Source of the DNA: an uncultured Christensenellaceae bacterium | GTDB lineage: Bacteria; Bacillota; Clostridia; Christensenellales; UBA3700 | Assembly (NCBI GenBank): GCA_944380285.1 | Contig: CALWGZ010000011.1 | Coordinates: 1-64,000 of the forward strand | Length of the DNA: 64,000 nt | Direction: 5' to 3' | Shown: positions 44,085-51,469 of the stretch, piece after piece | Layout of the letters: every line of letters starts with the position of its first letter | How positions within the stretch are numbered: the stretch's first letter is position 1 | Made by a program: the position numbers and the translations under genes | Notes under the pieces: model-generated | What the model was told of the DNA's origin: nothing | The model's input: the letters and a program-made list of their open reading frames with translations, nothing else | Database searches by the model: none

Positions 44085-44772
44085 GAGCCGTTATCTACGC
44101 CCGCTATTCGAGCGACAATCAGACTGAAGCCTCGATAGAAGGTCAGTTGCGGAATGTATGGAATTTGCCGAGCGCGCGGGCATTGACGTTATAGGCAACT
44201 ACATAGACAGAGCGTTCTCCGCCAAGTCTTACCACCGCCCCGAATTTCAGCGAACGATAAAGGACAGCTACAAATACGCCTTCGACTGCATTATTGTGTG
44301 GAAGTTGGACAGGTTCTCCCGCAACCGTTACGACAGCGCACACTATAAAGCGCTGTTACGCAAGAATGGAGTTAAGGTCATTTCCGCAAAGGAGACGATT
44401 GCCGAAGGTTAGGAAGGCATACTCTTGGAGTCCGTCCTCGAAGGTATGGCGGAATACTACTCCGCCGAGCTTGCCGAGAAGGTAACGCGCGGAATGAAAG
44501 AGAACGCCTTGAAAGGCTTGTGGAATGGAGGCAATGTTCCATTCGGCTATGTGATAAACAAAGAGCGCAAGCTCGATATAGACCCGCAAGCCGCGCCCGT
44601 CGTTCAGGAGATATTCAAGTTGAGCAACGACGGAAAGACGGTAAAGGAAATCTATAACATAATGAACGAGCGCAAAGTAACGCGCTCGAACGGCAAGGCT
44701 TTGAGATACAACGCAATCCGCCGGCGGGACTTGTACGGACGAGCTTTGCGAGGACGGAATAGCGGAGTGTAA
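44081..44772 (+). pseudogene. Large serine recombinase, frameshifted, amber-interrupted and truncated
   Basis: The N-terminus MRAVIYARYSSDNQTEASIEGQ carries the resolvase catalytic serine (shown here only as YARYSSDNQ). One base is lost near 44152, and the frame resumes at MEFAERAGIDVIG and WKLDRFSRNRYD. A TAG follows at 44410-44412, then EGMAEYYSAEL and the recombinase domain to NAIRR. At about 44718 the gene runs into the tRNA-Arg-like repeat and stops within 20 codons, so most of the zinc ribbon and coiled-coil is missing. It is the likely former integrase of the island. Confidence 0.88.
44721..44735 (-). repeat. tRNA-Arg 3'-end-like repeat, outer copy
   Basis: Plus strand CCGGCGGGACTTGTA, identical to bases 44919-44933 and close to the tRNA-Arg end. 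The recombinase frame breaks exactly here, marking the right edge of the island. Confidence 0.7.
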
Positions 44773-44804
44773 CGACGCGTCACGATTTCGGTGCCCGACG
44801 GGGC

Positions 44805-44829
44805 AGCGGAGCGCAGGGCGAGGCAGGGG
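44805..44829 (-). repeat. Cassette core, second tRNA-Arg unit
   Basis: The minus strand reads CTGCCTCGCCCTGCGCTCCG and neighbours, a shorter match to the cores at 44965-45021 and 39642-39699. Confidence 0.45.
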
Positions 44830-44837
44830 CTCGGCGC

Positions 44838-44880
44838 AAAAAAGCGACAGGGGGAATACTTTCCTGACCTGTCGCTTTTT
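44838..44880. terminator. Hairpin in outer tRNA-Arg cassette
   Basis: AAAAAGCGACAGG and CCTGTCGCTTTTT form a perfect stem with T runs on both strands. Confidence 0.75.
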
Positions 44881-44914
44881 GCGGCACGCTTGAGCCGATG
44901 CCCGAAGCGTTGGC

Positions 44915-44933
44915 GCACCCGGCGGGACTTGTA
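44915..44933 (-). repeat. tRNA-Arg 3'-end-like repeat, middle copy
   Basis: GCACCCGGCGGGACTTGTA differs at two positions from the tRNA-Arg 3' end at 45147-45165. Confidence 0.75.
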
Positions 44934-44964
44934 AGGAGCGAGGCATCTTGCCAAGCGACGGAAT

Positions 44965-45021
44965 AGCGAGCGCCGTTAGGATACGGCGAGGCACCGCCGT
45001 GCCGAGCCGCGCGAGCGTCAC
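44965..45021 (-). repeat. Cassette core, inner tRNA-Arg unit
   Basis: This 57-base segment contains GTGCCTCGCCGT on the minus strand and aligns with 39642-39699 beside tRNA-Leu. Confidence 0.6.
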
Positions 45022-45071
45022 TCGGTCGGTATCCCGCCGGGCACACCGTGACAAAAGCGAGCAAAAACGAG

Positions 45072-45120
45072 GCGGGCAAAAAGAAAAGAGAAGCCGCATG
45101 ACTTCTCTTTTTTTGCCCGC
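45072..45120. terminator. tRNA-Arg terminator hairpin
   Basis: GCGGGCAAAAAGAAAAGAGA with its near-complement ending TTTTTTTGCCCGC around CCGCATGA. On the minus strand it lies just after the tRNA and carries T-rich arms. Confidence 0.7.
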
Positions 45121-45142
45121 TGCCGATAGGCGAGCGTTGTCA

Positions 45143-45219
45143 TGGTGCACCCGGCGGGATTTGAACCCACAGCCTTCGCCGTCGGAGGGCGACGCTCTAT
45201 CCAATTGCGCTACGGATGC
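45143..45219 (-). tRNA. tRNA-Arg (anticodon CCG)
   Basis: On the minus strand acceptor GCATCCG pairs with CGGGTGC (one G-T). Anticodon stem TCGCC/GGCGA encloses CTCCGAC, giving anticodon CCG. The T-arm contains GGTTCAAATCC, and CCA is encoded. It lies 48 bases downstream of acpP and may share its transcript. Confidence 0.95.
45147..45165 (-). repeat. tRNA-Arg 3' end, reference copy
   Basis: GCACCCGGCGGGATTTGAA (plus strand), the source of the imperfect copies at 44915 and 44721. Confidence 0.8.
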
Positions 45220-45267
45220 ATAGTAAAGCGGGGCGAGCGGCGCCCGTCCCGCAAGTCGTTTCGCGGC

Positions 45268-45495
45268 TTACTTGTGCGCCTCGATGTAGTCGGCGACGTC
45301 GCCGATGGTCCGGAAGTTGATCGCCGCCTCGTCGTCGATCGTGATGCCGTAGACTTCCTCTACCTGCATGATGAACTCCACCTTGTCGAGAGAGTCGGCG
45401 TGGATGTCGTCGGTGAGATTGGTGTCGGCGGTGAGGTCCGCCTCGTCAACGCCGAGTTTTTCGGATATGATCTTTTTGAGTTCGTCGAGAACCAT
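45268..45495 (-). CDS. acpP: Acyl carrier protein
   Basis: This acidic 75-residue four-helix protein carries the phosphopantetheine serine S35 in the HADSLDKVEF motif. It carries acyl chains for fatty-acid synthesis. AAGGAGG precedes the ATG. Its own promoter (TTGACA-17-TACAAT, 45539-45567) overlaps the end of the phosphopantetheinyl transferase gene just upstream. Confidence 0.96.
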   Translation of the reverse strand: MVLDELKKIISEKLGVDEADLTADTNLTDDIHADSLDKVEFIMQVEEVYGITIDDEAAINFRTIGDVADYIEAHK

Positions 45496-45538
45496 GATTG
45501 CCTCCTTGTGCCGCGGTCGCGGCTTTGTATCGAAGATT

Positions 45539-45567
45539 ATTGTACTACTTGCCGCGCTTTATGTCAA
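45539..45567 (-). promoter_or_regulatory. acpP promoter
   Basis: TTGACA (45562-45567), 17 bases, TACAAT (45539-45544). Confidence 0.8.
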
Positions 45568-45992
45568 CGCTTTGGCAACAATACCGTCTCGCAGTCGCGC
45601 TCTCCGCCGGCGACGGCAAGAGTATACCCGGGGAAGATGTCGAAATATCGCGCCTCTTCGCGCGGCAAGCCCTCTCTCACGTCCGAGAGTCGTATCCCCT
45701 CTCTTGTCAATTTGCGCCGCGCCTCGTAGGCGGTCCAGCTTTGGATGTCGCTCACGCGCGAAGCGCGGTCGCTCTTTTCGAGATCTATCCCGACGGGCGT
45801 CGCCGACACGGCGATCACGATTTTGGCACCGGTGTGTGTTATCGACACAAAATGCCCTTCACAAACCGGCGCGCCGCGCTCGTCGTAACGTATCGTGCCG
45901 ATCGGTTTTTCGCCGCGCTCTTTCAGCTTTTCGTCGATCACGGAGAGCAGCTCTTCGCGCGCGATCTCGCCGTCGTAGGCGAACAATATCAT
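45564..45992 (-). CDS. 4'-phosphopantetheinyl transferase-like protein
   Basis: This 142-residue protein has the magnesium-binding VGIDLEK motif and WTAYEARRKL in place of the usual WxxKEA, with SITHTG upstream, so it is a compact PPTase. It should transfer phosphopantetheine from CoA to the serine of the adjacent AcpP. ATG 45992 overlaps the malQ stop (ATGA). The usual KEA lysine is replaced by Tyr-Glu-Ala, a mild deviation. Confidence 0.8.
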   Translation of the reverse strand: MILFAYDGEIAREELLSVIDEKLKERGEKPIGTIRYDERGAPVCEGHFVSITHTGAKIVIAVSATPVGIDLEKSDRASRVSDIQSWTAYEARRKLTREGIRLSDVREGLPREEARYFDIFPGYTLAVAGGERDCETVLLPKR

Positions 45993-47485
45993 ACGCGATA
46001 GCGGCCGTACAGCCCGTTGATATAGCTGAAATATCCCCTGTCGACGCTGCGCATCGCGTCCTCGGTCGCGCGGAACGTCCAGTTGCCGTCGGCTACGCCG
46101 GGGGTGTTCATCCTGCAATCGGCGCCGTAGCCGCAAAGGTCTTGGAAGGGGACGATCGCGAGGCGGCAGCAGCTGGAGATGAGCCTGCGGATGAACAGCT
46201 TTGTCGGCTTGCAGTCATACCCTCCGCCGCCCCAATAAGTGCGGTCGCACTCGATATATCTGAGCATATAATCGAGTATGTTTTCGGGCAGCGAGTACAT
46301 CCAGCCGAGAGTGGTGTTGTTGTCGTGCGTAGCGGTATAGCCCACGCAATTGCGGCTGAAATTGTGCGGCAAATGGATGCTGTCGCCGTCCTCAAAGCCG
46401 AATTGCATCACGCGCATGCACGGCAGTCCGGTGTAGGCAAGCAGTTCGTTGACGTCTTCGTCGATGATGCCGAGGTCCTCGGCGATGAAGCGCTCGCGCG
46501 GATACTTTTTGAACACTTTTGGGAAGAGTTCTTTGCCGACGCCTTTGCGCCACTCCCCTTCTTTGGCGGTCTTCGCCTTTGCGTCGACAGCCCAAAACGC
46601 GCTGAATGCGCGGAAGTGGTCGATGCGCAGCACGTCGTACAGCTCCATCATCCTGTCAATGCGCGACAGCCACCATTTGAATCCGTCCTTGCGCATATGC
46701 GAGTAGTTGTAGAGGGGGTTACCCCACAGCTGACCGTCCGCGCTGAAATAGTCGGGCGGCACGCCGGCGACTTCGGTCGGGACGAGATCTTCGTCCAATT
46801 TGAACAGCGACGGATCGCCCCAAACGTCCGCACTGTCGAGGCTGACGTACATGGGCATATCGCCGATCACGCGCACGTTTTTGAGCGCGAGCGCATCGCG
46901 CACTTCGCGCCATTGACGATCGAAAATATATTGTTCGAATACATAGTAGCGATACTCGCGCTCAAACTCGGAAACGAGCGCGTTGCTGCCGCCGCGCGAG
47001 GCGAACTTGAACCTGTCTTCCCATTGCCACCACGGCGCGCCGCCGTGCGCGTCCTTGATCGCCATGAACAGCGCATAGTCGGGCAGCCACGCATGCTCCT
47101 TTGCAAACCTGTCGAGCGCGGCTCCGTCGCGGAAATTGTCGAACGCCTTGCGCAAAAGCGCCCTCTTTGCGTCGCGGCAGAAGACGTAGTTGACCGCATA
47201 GGGGTCGTCATAGCGGCACTTGTCCGCGTCCTCGCGGCTGACCAAGCCGTCGCGGACGAGCCTGTCCGGATCGACATAGAGGAAATTGCCGGCAAACGCG
47301 CTCGAACCCGAATAGGGCGACCAGCCGGTGCCTATCGTCGTGACCGGCAAGATCTGCCAATAGTGAAAACCGCTCTCGAGCATGAAGTCGGCGAACCTTT
47401 CTGTCTCCTCGCCGAATCCGCCGATCCCGTACTTGGACGGCAGCGAAGAGATGTTGAGCAATATGCCGCTGCTTCTGTTAAGCAT
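45989..47485 (-). CDS. malQ: 4-alpha-glucanotransferase
   Basis: MalQ (GH77) transfers maltooligosaccharide units in glycogen or maltodextrin metabolism. The 498-residue length, the N-terminal SSGILLNISSLPSKYGIGGFG (core), WQILPV, LRIDHFRAF with the nucleophile Asp, and IAEDLG with the acid/base Glu are all present. GGAGGG precedes the ATG, which overlaps the upstream hydrolase by eight bases. Confidence 0.95.
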   Translation of the reverse strand: MLNRSSGILLNISSLPSKYGIGGFGEETERFADFMLESGFHYWQILPVTTIGTGWSPYSGSSAFAGNFLYVDPDRLVRDGLVSREDADKCRYDDPYAVNYVFCRDAKRALLRKAFDNFRDGAALDRFAKEHAWLPDYALFMAIKDAHGGAPWWQWEDRFKFASRGGSNALVSEFEREYRYYVFEQYIFDRQWREVRDALALKNVRVIGDMPMYVSLDSADVWGDPSLFKLDEDLVPTEVAGVPPDYFSADGQLWGNPLYNYSHMRKDGFKWWLSRIDRMMELYDVLRIDHFRAFSAFWAVDAKAKTAKEGEWRKGVGKELFPKVFKKYPRERFIAEDLGIIDEDVNELLAYTGLPCMRVMQFGFEDGDSIHLPHNFSRNCVGYTATHDNNTTLGWMYSLPENILDYMLRYIECDRTYWGGGGYDCKPTKLFIRRLISSCCRLAIVPFQDLCGYGADCRMNTPGVADGNWTFRATEDAMRSVDRGYFSYINGLYGRYRV

Positions 47486-48626
47486 TGTCGCCCTCCTGCG
47501 CCTTTGCGCGGCGCTCCAACGCCCTCGTAAAGAAGTCGTCGACCAAGTTCATGAACTCCTCGTCCGTATCAAAGACGACAGCCTTGTCCGAATAGCGGTA
47601 GTGCTCGTCGACGTTGTATTGGAAGATGTTCACTCCCTTGGGATCGTAAGGTTCTTGATTCTTGCTCTTTTCGTCATAATCGCTGTTGATGCGCGCCTCG
47701 GCGGCGATCGATCGCGACAGCGTGTGCCCCTTGCCGGGATAGAGCATATACTCTGTATTGCGATTGACTATCTCGTCGCGGTGGACATAGACGGAGCTCT
47801 CGATCGGCACGGTGGGATCGTCGACGCTGTGCGCGATCAGAACGGGCCCGCCGTAGGCGTTTACGCCGCTCACTCCGTCGCCCTTGGCGTCCTTGCCGTA
47901 CATTATCCTTTCAAGCAATTTGCTCCACGGTTTGAGCATGACAGCGAGCGAACCGACATAGCGCGACGCGTGGTGGCGCGTGATGTCCCAAGTGTCGTTG
48001 AAGCCGCTGAGCGAGGCGACAGCGGTCAACTCGTTGTGCCCGTAGTTGAGCATGTTTGCGGCGGCGTACCCCGACCAGCTGTGTCCATAGACGAGTATCG
48101 GCATCCCTTCGAACTCCTTGCGCGTCTTGACAAATTCTATCGCGTTGTGAAGGTCGACCTTTGACTGCATGAGGCTGCGCAAGCCTTTGCCTTGACTGAG
48201 ACACGTCCCCGTCATGTCAAAAGTGAACACATCGTAGCCGTGCTTTACGAACCACGCGGTACGGTTGAGATAGCCGTCCATATTGCAGCCGATGCCGTGG
48301 CTGACGATGACGAGCGCCTTGCCCCTCTCGGGCTTTCCGTCCGCCGCCTTGGCGGTATAGAGACAGCCGGCGAGCATGTTCTTGCCGGACATGAAGCTCA
48401 TCTTCGTTTGATCCATGACGTCCTTATAGTCGTCATAGGTCAAGGTGTTTTTGAGAGGCGTCACGCGCTTGCCGAACACGGCGTCGTTGACGATCTTTGC
48501 TCCGAGCAGAGGCAAGCCGACCGTCCATCCGAACAAGCCGAATATCGTGAAAAATCCGACCTTCATCCCGACGGCGAGCGCGCCCTTTTTGGGTCTTTGC
48601 CTGTGTGGCGATTGAATGTTGAGCAT
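47478..48626 (-). CDS. Alpha/beta hydrolase with N-terminal membrane segment
   Basis: The 382-residue protein has a hydrophobic segment at about 19-45, then an alpha/beta hydrolase domain. It has the oxyanion region SHGIGCNMDGY, nucleophile elbow GHSWSGY, acid Asp in HSVDDPTVP and the His in GKGHTLSR. It could be a membrane-bound esterase or peptidase; the substrate is unknown. CGGAGG precedes the ATG. It heads the hydrolase-malQ-PPTase overlapping set. Confidence 0.85.
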   Translation of the reverse strand: MLNIQSPHRQRPKKGALAVGMKVGFFTIFGLFGWTVGLPLLGAKIVNDAVFGKRVTPLKNTLTYDDYKDVMDQTKMSFMSGKNMLAGCLYTAKAADGKPERGKALVIVSHGIGCNMDGYLNRTAWFVKHGYDVFTFDMTGTCLSQGKGLRSLMQSKVDLHNAIEFVKTRKEFEGMPILVYGHSWSGYAAANMLNYGHNELTAVASLSGFNDTWDITRHHASRYVGSLAVMLKPWSKLLERIMYGKDAKGDGVSGVNAYGGPVLIAHSVDDPTVPIESSVYVHRDEIVNRNTEYMLYPGKGHTLSRSIAAEARINSDYDEKSKNQEPYDPKGVNIFQYNVDEHYRYSDKAVVFDTDEEFMNLVDDFFTRALERRAKAQEGDNA

Positions 48627-48638
48627 ATCTTCCTCCGT

Positions 48639-49028
48639 TTATTTCACCGTTATGCGCACCGATGCGGACGACGAGCTTATGCTGCCCGCCTTGCGCAAAT
48701 ACAGTCTTATCTCATATGTTCCCTGCGCGTTGAAAACAAGCGTTATCGACACGGGTACGGGATTTTTCAGCATTTCGTCGAGCGCGACTTTGACGGACGT
48801 CCCGTCGACGGTCGAATTGTTCACGCGGAAAGTTTGTACCGCTGCCGTCCGTAACGTCGGCGCCGCCGCTGTCGGTCACGCCGACCTCGACGTAATACTG
48901 CGCCCCGTCCGACACTCCGTGGCGGATGTTGACGATCGATGACGAAAGCGCGACGGCGGCAATGAGAGAAACTCGACCGCCAAAATTTTGGACAACTTTT
49001 CGTCGTCCTCGACAACCAATATCCTCAT
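48639..49028 (-). pseudogene. Chimeric relic: response-regulator start joined to a secreted-protein end
   Basis: From ATG 49028, with AAGGAG in front, the frame reads MRILVVEDDEKLSKILAVE, a clear OmpR-type receiver start. It then loses similarity near 48970. In another frame SLIAAVALSSSIVNIRHGVSD and YYVEVGVTDSGGADV continue an Ig-like beta domain. After one more one-base shift near 48845 it ends with VNNSTVDGTSVKVALDEML and YEIRLYLRKAGS to a stop at 48639. A deletion has fused two unrelated genes. Confidence 0.65.
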
Positions 49029-49178
49029 ACATTCTCCTTGCGCCCTCAGCGCCTCCTAAACCTTATCGTAAAAATGATAACACATAGGGCGCGCATTTTC
49101 AATAGGCGGCGGCAATTTTTGCAATAATTTTTTAATGTTTATGTAATGGCGATTTAAGACGCGCGCCCTTCGGGGCGC

Positions 49179-49203
49179 AAAAAAACGCGCCCCGAAGGGC
49201 GCG
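49179..49203 (-). terminator. Terminator of the PLC-like gene
   Basis: Minus-strand CGCGCCC-TTCG-GGGCGCG followed by TTTTTTT. A mirrored copy of the hairpin lies beside it (49160-49178), so the whole region is one 44-base inverted repeat. Confidence 0.88.
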
Positions 49204-49219
49204 CCGTGTGTTTTTCAAT

Positions 49220-50239
49220 TTAGGCGATGTTCTCTCCCTCAAACAGCATCTCTTGCAAATCGGGATCCACAAGCCCCTTTGCGGCGTTGAGTTTGACGAC
49301 GATCTTGAAAACCTCGTCCGACGCTCTCTCGCTGCCGATGTCGTCGTCGGCGACGAAGTCGCGCATCACTATGTTGATCGCGGCGAGCTTGTCGGCGTTC
49401 TCCGCCTTCTCCAAATCTGCGAGCCAATCATTGGCGATGGGTCTGAACTTCGCCTCCGCCTCGGCGAGCCAGCCGGTCGCGGTGATCTGCGACTGCAACA
49501 CGAACAGCTTGCCCTCGCTCTTGCCAGCGATGTACTTGTCCCACTCTGCGATGAGCAGCGGATACTTCTCTTCATATTTGTTCTCGCTTATGCTGTGTAT
49601 GCCGCTGTTGTATTCCGACTGCAAATACTCTTCTCTCTCGTAGAGGAAGTCTTTTTGTTCACACTTTTCGGGGGTGCGGTAGACGATGACTACGTTCTTG
49701 CCCCACTCGCGCATCTGCCCGAGCGTGACCTCGGCGGGTACGTCGGCAAGCGATTTGTCGAGCGCGATGCCGCCCAATTTTTGTTCGAGTATCGCGATCA
49801 CCTTGTCCTCGGTGGCGTCCCAGGTGTGCTGAAAGTCGAGCACGATCACTTCGGACGGATACTTCTCGACAAACGCGACGATGTCGTCGCATGCCTCGGC
49901 GAGCGTCAATTCGCTTCCCCAAAACGCCGGAGAATTGGTATTTGCGTGCACAAACGACAATTCGCCGTTGACTTCGGTCACGCGGCAGTCGAAATATCTG
50001 ACGCCGGCGTCCAACATCTTGCCGAAATCGCTGTGTTGAGTGCAAGCCATTTCGTTTTGCCCCACGGTGCCGGCGTCGTGCGCGCCCAGCATGACTATCT
50101 CTCCCAACTTGGCGTCGCTCTTCAAACAGGACATATAACCGCCCGAATATTCCTCACCGCTTTCGCCGCATGCGGCGAACACTGCGCAAAACGCACATAC
50201 CGCCGCCACTACGGCGATCGCAACAATCTTTCTTTTCAT
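49220..50239 (-). CDS. PI-PLC-like phosphodiesterase lipoprotein
   Basis: This 339-residue protein has a lipobox signal peptide (about 1-24, ending FAAC). The PLC-like TIM barrel follows: GAHDAGTVG with the first catalytic-type His, DCRVTEV, and FVHANTN with the second His. These match the X-domain of phosphatidylinositol-specific phospholipase C. It should face outward. The substrate is not provable from sequence. A terminator follows. Confidence 0.8.
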   Translation of the reverse strand: MKRKIVAIAVVAAVCAFCAVFAACGESGEEYSGGYMSCLKSDAKLGEIVMLGAHDAGTVGQNEMACTQHSDFGKMLDAGVRYFDCRVTEVNGELSFVHANTNSPAFWGSELTLAEACDDIVAFVEKYPSEVIVLDFQHTWDATEDKVIAILEQKLGGIALDKSLADVPAEVTLGQMREWGKNVVIVYRTPEKCEQKDFLYEREEYLQSEYNSGIHSISENKYEEKYPLLIAEWDKYIAGKSEGKLFVLQSQITATGWLAEAEAKFRPIANDWLADLEKAENADKLAAINIVMRDFVADDDIGSERASDEVFKIVVKLNAAKGLVDPDLQEMLFEGENIA

Positions 50240-50305
50240 CTTCTCACCTCGTCGTTAGTGATCATATTATAAACCACGGAAATCTCGGTGTCAAGCGGGC
50301 GCGCC

Positions 50306-50815
50306 TCAAACGTCCTTTTTGCGCACGACGGTGCCGCAATAGGCACACTTGATCTCGCCTTCTCTCAGCACAAGAGGCGCGTTGCAGTTGGGACACTTGC
50401 CGAGATCGATGTAGTCGCCCTGTTTGGGCGCGGAGCGCGCGATATTGCCGTCTGCGTCGAGAACATACCCTTTGAGACAGCCCTGCGCGATCAGATAGTC
50501 CACGCTTGCGCGCACGTTTTTGTCGTTCTTGCCGAGATGGGCGGCGATCGCCGACACCGTCCCCAAACCCTCGTCCTCTATCGCCGCGAGCACCGCGCCG
50601 TGCAGACTTTGATTGGAGTGTTGCACCCACGCGACCGGCGAGCCGTAAAAGCCGAGCACCGTCAGAATTATGCCGATCACCATCACCGCGGTGATGTCGT
50701 TGACCGCGCCGAGCACGATCATCGGGATGCCGGCGATCAGCCCTACTGTGAGGAACATCGCCACGCCGAACGCCCTCTGTTTTTTGACCTTGAATCTCTT
50801 TTGATTGCCGCTCAT
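50306..50815 (-). CDS. Two-TM protein with winged-helix-like region and zinc ribbon
   Basis: The 169-residue protein begins MSGNQKRFKVKKQ, has two membrane segments (about 20-60), and a helical segment like a short winged helix (LAAIEDEGLGTVSAIAAHLG core). It ends with a zinc ribbon CPNC...CAYC. It looks like a membrane-tethered nucleic acid or protein binder of unknown role. ATG 50815 has GGAGAG upstream and is two bases from the nitroreductase stop, so the two are coupled. Confidence 0.7.
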   Translation of the reverse strand: MSGNQKRFKVKKQRAFGVAMFLTVGLIAGIPMIVLGAVNDITAVMVIGIILTVLGFYGSPVAWVQHSNQSLHGAVLAAIEDEGLGTVSAIAAHLGKNDKNVRASVDYLIAQGCLKGYVLDADGNIARSAPKQGDYIDLGKCPNCNAPLVLREGEIKCAYCGTVVRKKDV

Positions 50816-50817
50816 GT

Positions 50818-51342
50818 TCACTCTCCGAAAACTATCTTTTCGTCCGCGGATTTGCGCTTTTTGGGGCGCGCTTCGTCCGCGGGATGCCCGATCGCGACGA
50901 TGAGTTTGACCTTTTCGCCGACCGAAAGGGGCAGCTCTTTGGCGATCTTTTTCGCCTGCAGCCAGCCTATTATGCACGTCCCCAGCCCCAGCTCCGTCGC
51001 GCGCAGGCAAAGGTGACCGACCGCAAGCCCCAGGTCATTGGCGGAAAAATCCAAGTTCTTGATCTTGTCCGCCGCCTTGTCGATCGCGGACGGCTTTGCG
51101 GTGACGACGATCAGCGCGGGCGCCTCGTCGGTGAAACCGTTCGCGCCGAAAAGCTGTGTGCATTTGGCGATCTTCGCCTTCTTTTCGCCCTTGACGACAT
51201 AAAATTTCCAAGGCTGTTTGTTGCATGCCGACGGCGCGAGCAGCGCGCATTCCAGACAATCGCGGATCAGCGCGTCGTCGACGTCCTCGGGCTTGTATGC
51301 GCGGCAGCTGTACCGAGCCGCTATCGCTTCTTTTACGTCCAT
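50818..51342 (-). CDS. Nitroreductase-family flavoprotein
   Basis: The 174-residue protein has FMN-binding RYSCRAYKPED, APSACNKQPWKFYVV and LGLGTCIIGW, typical of nitroreductases. It differs from the other nitroreductase in this window and the substrate is unknown. AAAGGAGG precedes ATG 51342; it is followed directly by the zinc-ribbon membrane protein gene. Confidence 0.88.
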   Translation of the reverse strand: MDVKEAIAARYSCRAYKPEDVDDALIRDCLECALLAPSACNKQPWKFYVVKGEKKAKIAKCTQLFGANGFTDEAPALIVVTAKPSAIDKAADKIKNLDFSANDLGLAVGHLCLRATELGLGTCIIGWLQAKKIAKELPLSVGEKVKLIVAIGHPADEARPKKRKSADEKIVFGE

Positions 51343-51433
51343 AGCTCCTCCTTTGGATCCCTTTTTCTCTATTATATCAGCAATCCGCCCGCAATGCAAT
51401 ACCGACGCGAAAATTCGACGCGCGTCGCGGACA

Positions 51434-51463
51434 TTGACAACAATGCGCTTGGCGTACTATACT
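51434..51463 (+). promoter_or_regulatory. MATE gene promoter, leaderless arrangement
   Basis: TTGACA (51434-51439), 18 bases, TATACT (51458-51463), six bases to the ATG at 51470. Confidence 0.75.
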
Positions 51464-51469
51464 GTAAAC

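Noticed and set aside
39728-44720. CRISPR array or toxin-antitoxin pair in the island
   Set aside because: No regularly spaced repeats and no small gene pair of toxin-antitoxin type were seen; the XRE gene is interrupted.
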